The notes beneath the pieces are model-generated. The model was not told where the DNA came from, ran no database searches, and saw only the letters and a program-made list of their open reading frames with translations. A stretch of DNA of 15,682 nt from Campylobacterota bacterium (GTDB lineage: Bacteria > Campylobacterota > Campylobacteria > Campylobacterales > SZUA-545), in contig JAUPLZ010000237.1 in NCBI GenBank assembly GCA_030836705.1, forward strand, positions 1-15,682, in the 5' to 3' direction. Below, piece after piece: positions 12,551 to 15,682 of the stretch (positions within the stretch are counted from its first letter, which is position 1; every line of letters starts with the position of its first letter). The position numbers were made by a program, and so were the translations under genes.

Positions 12551-13855
12551 CTATCCCACTGCCTTTTTTAAAGAAGCTACAATCTCGCCAAAAGCCACTT
12601 TTGATGTAGTACCTTGCTTGAGAAAACTTTCCATTTTTTCTTTTTTTGCGATTGCTTCATCTAGCTCTTTGTCGTTACCTTCTTTGTAAGCACCTATTCT
12701 TATTAGCATCTCATTCTCTTTTAAAATGGCATAAAGCCTTCTAAACTTACCCATTAGCGTTTGATGTTCTTTTTGAGTTAACTCTTTTGCCAGCCTTGAA
12801 GCGCTGTTTAGGATATTAATAGGCGGATAGATTCCATAATCGGTCATCTCTCTGCTTAAAACAATATGCCCATCCAAGATAGACCTAGTCTGGTCGGCAA
12901 TAGGGTCGCTCATATCATCGCCTTCTGTAAGTATCGTAAAAAATGCGGTTATACTTCCTTTGCCTTCCTCTTTGCCGGCTCTTTCCATGAGTTGCGGCAA
13001 GAGGCTAAAAACCGACGGCGGATATCCTTTTGTAGTCGGCGGCTCGCCAAGTGCTAGTCCTATCTCTCTTTGAGCCATTGCAAATCTTGTAACACTATCC
13101 ATTATAAAGAGAACATCTCTTCCTTGATCTTTAAAGTATTCCGCAATACTCATAGCGCTAAACGCGCCATATTTTCTCATAAGCGCACTATCATCGCTTG
13201 TGGCAGCTACTATTATGGTATTTGCTAGGTCGTTATTAAGATTGTGCTTTATAAATTCAGGTATCTCCCTGCCTCTTTCGCCTATTAAAGCTATTACTTT
13301 TATGGGTGAAGACGAGCCTTTTACAATCATGCCCATAAGCGTTGATTTTCCGACTCCGCTTCCGGCAAAAATTCCCATTTTTTGACCTTTGCCACATGTC
13401 AAAAGCCCGTCAATACTCTTAACGCCGGTTGTAAAAACCTCATCAATTAAGCCTCTTTTCATAGGAGAAATTGGGCTTTTCATAATAGGATAGTGATTGT
13501 TGGTTTTGATTTTTCCGTGATTATCAAGTGGTTCTATAAAAGGATTTACAACCCTTCCAAGCAGCTCGTCGCCTACTGGAATGCTCATGCCTTTCTCTTG
13601 AAGCAATAGCTTGTCGCCTATGCGAAAACCCTCAATAAAGCCAAAAGGAGTAATGATAAATTCATTTTGAGCGACACTTGTAACCATGCCCATTGCGTGC
13701 GGCTGCTCGTGTGAAGGAAAAACTTTTACAAGATCCCCGATTTTAGGAATTACGCCAGCTCCAATCAGGTTGGTTTGGTTTATCTTTGTTATGAACCCAA
13801 AAGTCGGTGATAGTTTGGTATCTTTTATTTTCTCTCTTAGCTTTTTTAACGGCAT
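12551..13855 (-). CDS. fliI: Flagellar export ATPase FliI
   Basis: A 434-residue ATPase of the flagellar type III export apparatus, related to the F1 beta subunit and acting at the cytoplasmic base of the flagellum with FliH and FliJ. Walker A is AGSGVGKS (164-171). GERGREIPEF (192-201) is the catalytic loop characteristic of FliI and its secretion paralogues. Walker B is DVLFIMD (247-253), followed by SVTRFAMAQREIGLALGEPP and the GYPPSVFSLLPQLMERAG stretch specific to the family. The N-terminal region (about 15-110) is the beta-barrel domain. The start overlaps the folE stop by one base (TAATG) with only a weak CAGG upstream, so translation depends on folE. Flagellar genes in Campylobacterota are usually scattered, which fits its isolated position. 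Confidence 0.96.
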   Translation of the reverse strand: MPLKKLREKIKDTKLSPTFGFITKINQTNLIGAGVIPKIGDLVKVFPSHEQPHAMGMVTSVAQNEFIITPFGFIEGFRIGDKLLLQEKGMSIPVGDELLGRVVNPFIEPLDNHGKIKTNNHYPIMKSPISPMKRGLIDEVFTTGVKSIDGLLTCGKGQKMGIFAGSGVGKSTLMGMIVKGSSSPIKVIALIGERGREIPEFIKHNLNNDLANTIIVAATSDDSALMRKYGAFSAMSIAEYFKDQGRDVLFIMDSVTRFAMAQREIGLALGEPPTTKGYPPSVFSLLPQLMERAGKEEGKGSITAFFTILTEGDDMSDPIADQTRSILDGHIVLSREMTDYGIYPPINILNSASRLAKELTQKEHQTLMGKFRRLYAILKENEMLIRIGAYKEGNDKELDEAIAKKEKMESFLKQGTTSKVAFGEIVASLKKAVG

Positions 13856-14430
13856 TAATACCTGTGTCCTAAGGGCGCATTTACCATATTAAAAAACTCG
13901 GCTCTTGTTGCCGAATTTTTTATAAAAATACCCCTTAAGGCGGAAGTATTCGTAAAAGAATGAGTTTTTTCAACCCCTCTCATCTCCATGCACATATGTC
14001 TTGCACTTATGACAACACCGACGCCTTTTGGTTTGACTGTATGCATTATCGCATCGGCTATTTGTTCTGTTAATTGTTCTTGGATTTGAAGTCTTCTTGC
14101 AAAAGCATCTACGATTCGCGGGATTTTGGAGAGTCCCACGACCTTTCCGTCAGGAATATAAGCAACGCTAGCTCTTCCAAAAAAAGGAAGCATATGATGT
14201 TCACATAGCGAATAAAACTCTATATCTCTTACTAAAACCATCTCATTATTTGTGCTAGAAAACAGTGCTTGGTTTAGTATCTCAACCGGATCTAGCTTGT
14301 AGCCGCCGCACATATATTCATACGCTTTTTCAACTCTAGTCGGAGTATCTAAAAGCCCTTCTCTTTTTTCATCTTCTCCGATATGATTTAAGATTGTCGT
14401 TACCGCTTGCTTAAAGGAGCTATCAGCCAT
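13855..14430 (-). CDS. folE: GTP cyclohydrolase I (FolE, type IA)
   Basis: A 191-residue enzyme that opens GTP to 7,8-dihydroneopterin triphosphate, the first step toward folate and often toward queuosine. Zinc ligands are C76 and H79 in SLCEHHMLPFFG and C147 in ARHMCMEMRG. H78 corresponds to the catalytic histidine next to them. The motifs IQEQLTEQIADAI and RGVEKTHSFTNTSALRG are standard for the homodecameric type IA enzyme. The ATG has AAAAGG 9 bases upstream. It is the promoter-proximal gene of a two-gene unit with fliI (TAATG junction). The metabolic link to flagella is not obvious, so the pairing is probably a matter of shared expression. Confidence 0.97.
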   Translation of the reverse strand: MADSSFKQAVTTILNHIGEDEKREGLLDTPTRVEKAYEYMCGGYKLDPVEILNQALFSSTNNEMVLVRDIEFYSLCEHHMLPFFGRASVAYIPDGKVVGLSKIPRIVDAFARRLQIQEQLTEQIADAIMHTVKPKGVGVVISARHMCMEMRGVEKTHSFTNTSALRGIFIKNSATRAEFFNMVNAPLGHRY

Positions 14431-14459
14431 ATATAAAAACCTTTTAATTGAATATGAAA

Positions 14460-14465
14460 ATTATA
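14460..14465 (-). promoter_or_regulatory. folE-fliI promoter -10 box (TATAAT)
   Basis: TATAAT on the minus strand lies 29 bases before the folE ATG. The -35 region has only a poor match (CTTAAA), common in Campylobacterota promoters. It lies back to back with the tig promoter. Confidence 0.5.
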
Positions 14466-14491
14466 CACGCTTATAAGGCATTTTAAGCTAA

Positions 14492-14497
14492 TATAAT
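14492..14497 (+). promoter_or_regulatory. tig promoter -10 box (TATAAT)
   Basis: A consensus TATAAT lies 45 bases before the trigger factor ATG, with a weak TTATAA 15 bases upstream. Only 26 bases separate it from the divergent folE -10 box, so the two polymerase sites overlap. Confidence 0.55.
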
Positions 14498-14542
14498 CGA
14501 TTAAAACAGCAAAAAACAAACTAAAAAACAAAAAGGGTGACG

Positions 14543-15682
14543 ATGAAAGTTAGTTCTAAACTAATAAACAGTGCGAACGGAATTATAAGTGCAACAATAT
14601 CAAAAGCTGTTATTGATGCTAAGAAAAAACAGATGGCGGAGAAAATAGCCAAAACTACAAAAGTTGATGGATTTAGAAAAGGTAAAGTACCGGTACAGGT
14701 AATAGTATCAAGATATGGCGCTCAAATAACTCAAGATTCACAAAATGAGATAATAAGAGAAGCTTATGAAATAGGTATCAAAGAGTTTGGAACTGCTCAA
14801 GTTTTGGGAAATCCTAATTTTGAAAAATTTGAAGAAAAAGATGATAGTCTTGAATTTGAGATGAAAGTCTCTTTAAGACCTGCTATGAAAATAACTGATT
14901 ATGACAAATTAATACCTGATTACACTGTTGAAGAGCCGACGGAAGACGAAATAAAAGAGGCGATTGAAAAAGCTGCAAAAGCGATAGCCGTTCCAACAAA
15001 ACTAAAGAAAAAAAGAGCCTTAAAAGAGGGTGATATAGCAATTATTGATTTTGAAGGGTTTGTTGATGGAAAGAGTTTGGAAAATGCAGCAGCAAAAAAC
15101 TTTTCACTAGAAATCGGCAGTAACAGATTAATAGACGGTTTTGAAGCCGGTATGGTTGGGATGAAGTACGATGAGACAAAAGAGCTTAATCTAAAATTCC
15201 CAGAAGGTTATCATGCGACAGACTTGGCTGGAAAGGATGTGAAGTTTGTAATAACTTTGCATGAAATTCAAGAAAGAGTTCCTGTTGAGCTTACTGATGA
15301 TTTTGCAAGACAGCTTATACCAAATGACGAGACTATGACCCTTTTAAAACTAAAAGATGTTGTAAAAGAGACTTTAAAAGCTGAGAAAAAATCAAAACTT
15401 TTTAACGAGGAACTAAAAGTAAAGCTTCTTGAAGCTTTGGTAAATGCATTTGATTTTGAACTGCCGGAATTGATAGTAGAGGAAGAGATTAACGCTATCA
15501 TAAACAATAGACTAAGAGCTTTGCCGGAAGAAGAGCTAAAAGTATATCAAAACAGCAAAGAAAAGATAGAAGAGCTTAAAAAAGAGGTAGAGCCTGAAGC
15601 AAAAGAGAGAGTAAAAACAACTCTTATTATAGACGAGCTTGCAAAACAAGAAAAGATAACCATAACAGACCAAGAAGTTTCA
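14543..15682 (+). CDS. tig: Trigger factor, ribosome-associated chaperone (3' end outside window)
   Basis: The first 380 codons, with no stop before the right edge. Trigger factor binds ribosomal protein L23 at the exit tunnel and shields nascent chains. The ribosome-docking signature GFRKGKVP is at residues 43-50, the same numbers as in E. coli. An FKBP-type prolyl isomerase domain follows at about 150-235 (EGDIAIIDFEGFVDG, LIDGFEAGMVGM, FPEGYHATDLAGKDVKF). The helical C-terminal arms begin after HEIQERVPVELTDDFA. The ATG is preceded by AAAGGGTGACG, a clear ribosome-binding site. Full-length members have about 430 residues, so roughly 50 are missing. In many bacteria clpP follows tig, which cannot be checked here. 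Confidence 0.96.
   Translation, partial: MKVSSKLINSANGIISATISKAVIDAKKKQMAEKIAKTTKVDGFRKGKVPVQVIVSRYGAQITQDSQNEIIREAYEIGIKEFGTAQVLGNPNFEKFEEKDDSLEFEMKVSLRPAMKITDYDKLIPDYTVEEPTEDEIKEAIEKAAKAIAVPTKLKKKRALKEGDIAIIDFEGFVDGKSLENAAAKNFSLEIGSNRLIDGFEAGMVGMKYDETKELNLKFPEGYHATDLAGKDVKFVITLHEIQERVPVELTDDFARQLIPNDETMTLLKLKDVVKETLKAEKKSKLFNEELKVKLLEALVNAFDFELPELIVEEEINAIINNRLRALPEEELKVYQNSKEKIEELKKEVEPEAKERVKTTLIIDELAKQEKITITDQEVS

Noticed and set aside
15268..15507. Minus-strand serine-rich open frame at the right end
   Set aside because: It is a shadow of the trigger factor gene, whose frame is open for 380 codons with all family motifs.

Overview
The window comes from a low-GC member of the Campylobacterota, probably Sulfurimonas-like. 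The evidence is a beta-barrel porin with an EFSGTHYFGY-type N-terminus, MqnE of the futalosine menaquinone route, a c-type-heme diguanylate cyclase, and FliI, GlnD and trigger factor in a very AT-rich background. The genus is a judgement from protein style; no database was searched.

Layout, left to right. (1) 1-5738, mostly minus strand: the 5' end of a [4Fe-4S] protein, an outer-membrane porin, a solitary ammonium transporter (amt1) and a second transporter in an operon with the PII gene (amt2-glnK). A plus-strand accessory block at about 2751-4043 separates the two transporter loci. It carries a BrnT/BrnA-like toxin-antitoxin pair and a small membrane zinc-ribbon protein. (2) 5831-8137, minus: an overlapping three-gene operon of methyltransferase, mqnE and phosphoribosyltransferase. 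(3) 8183-12548, plus: glnD followed 16 bases later by a heme-binding diguanylate cyclase. (4) 12551-14430, minus: folE and fliI, joined by a TAATG overlap and convergent with the cyclase gene with only 2 bases between stops. (5) 14543 to the right edge, plus: trigger factor, cut by the window end.

The unifying theme is nitrogen control: two ammonium channels, their PII partner, and the GlnD enzyme that would sense glutamine and modify PII. Both amt promoters carry nearly the same 17-bp element (16 of 17 bases identical) exactly 21 bases upstream of the -10 box. This points to one undescribed regulator at about -42 of both transporter promoters.

Other notable points: 25-nt inverted repeats (23/25 identical) bracket the toxin-antitoxin/zinc-ribbon block; a perfect palindrome overlaps the toxin-antitoxin -10 box; several leaders contain inverted repeats; and the cyclase has an unusual cysteine-rich domain. 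No tRNA, rRNA, CRISPR array or insertion sequence was seen. No gene-free stretch exceeds 300 bases; the two longest (2654-2901 and 3943-4152) are described below.
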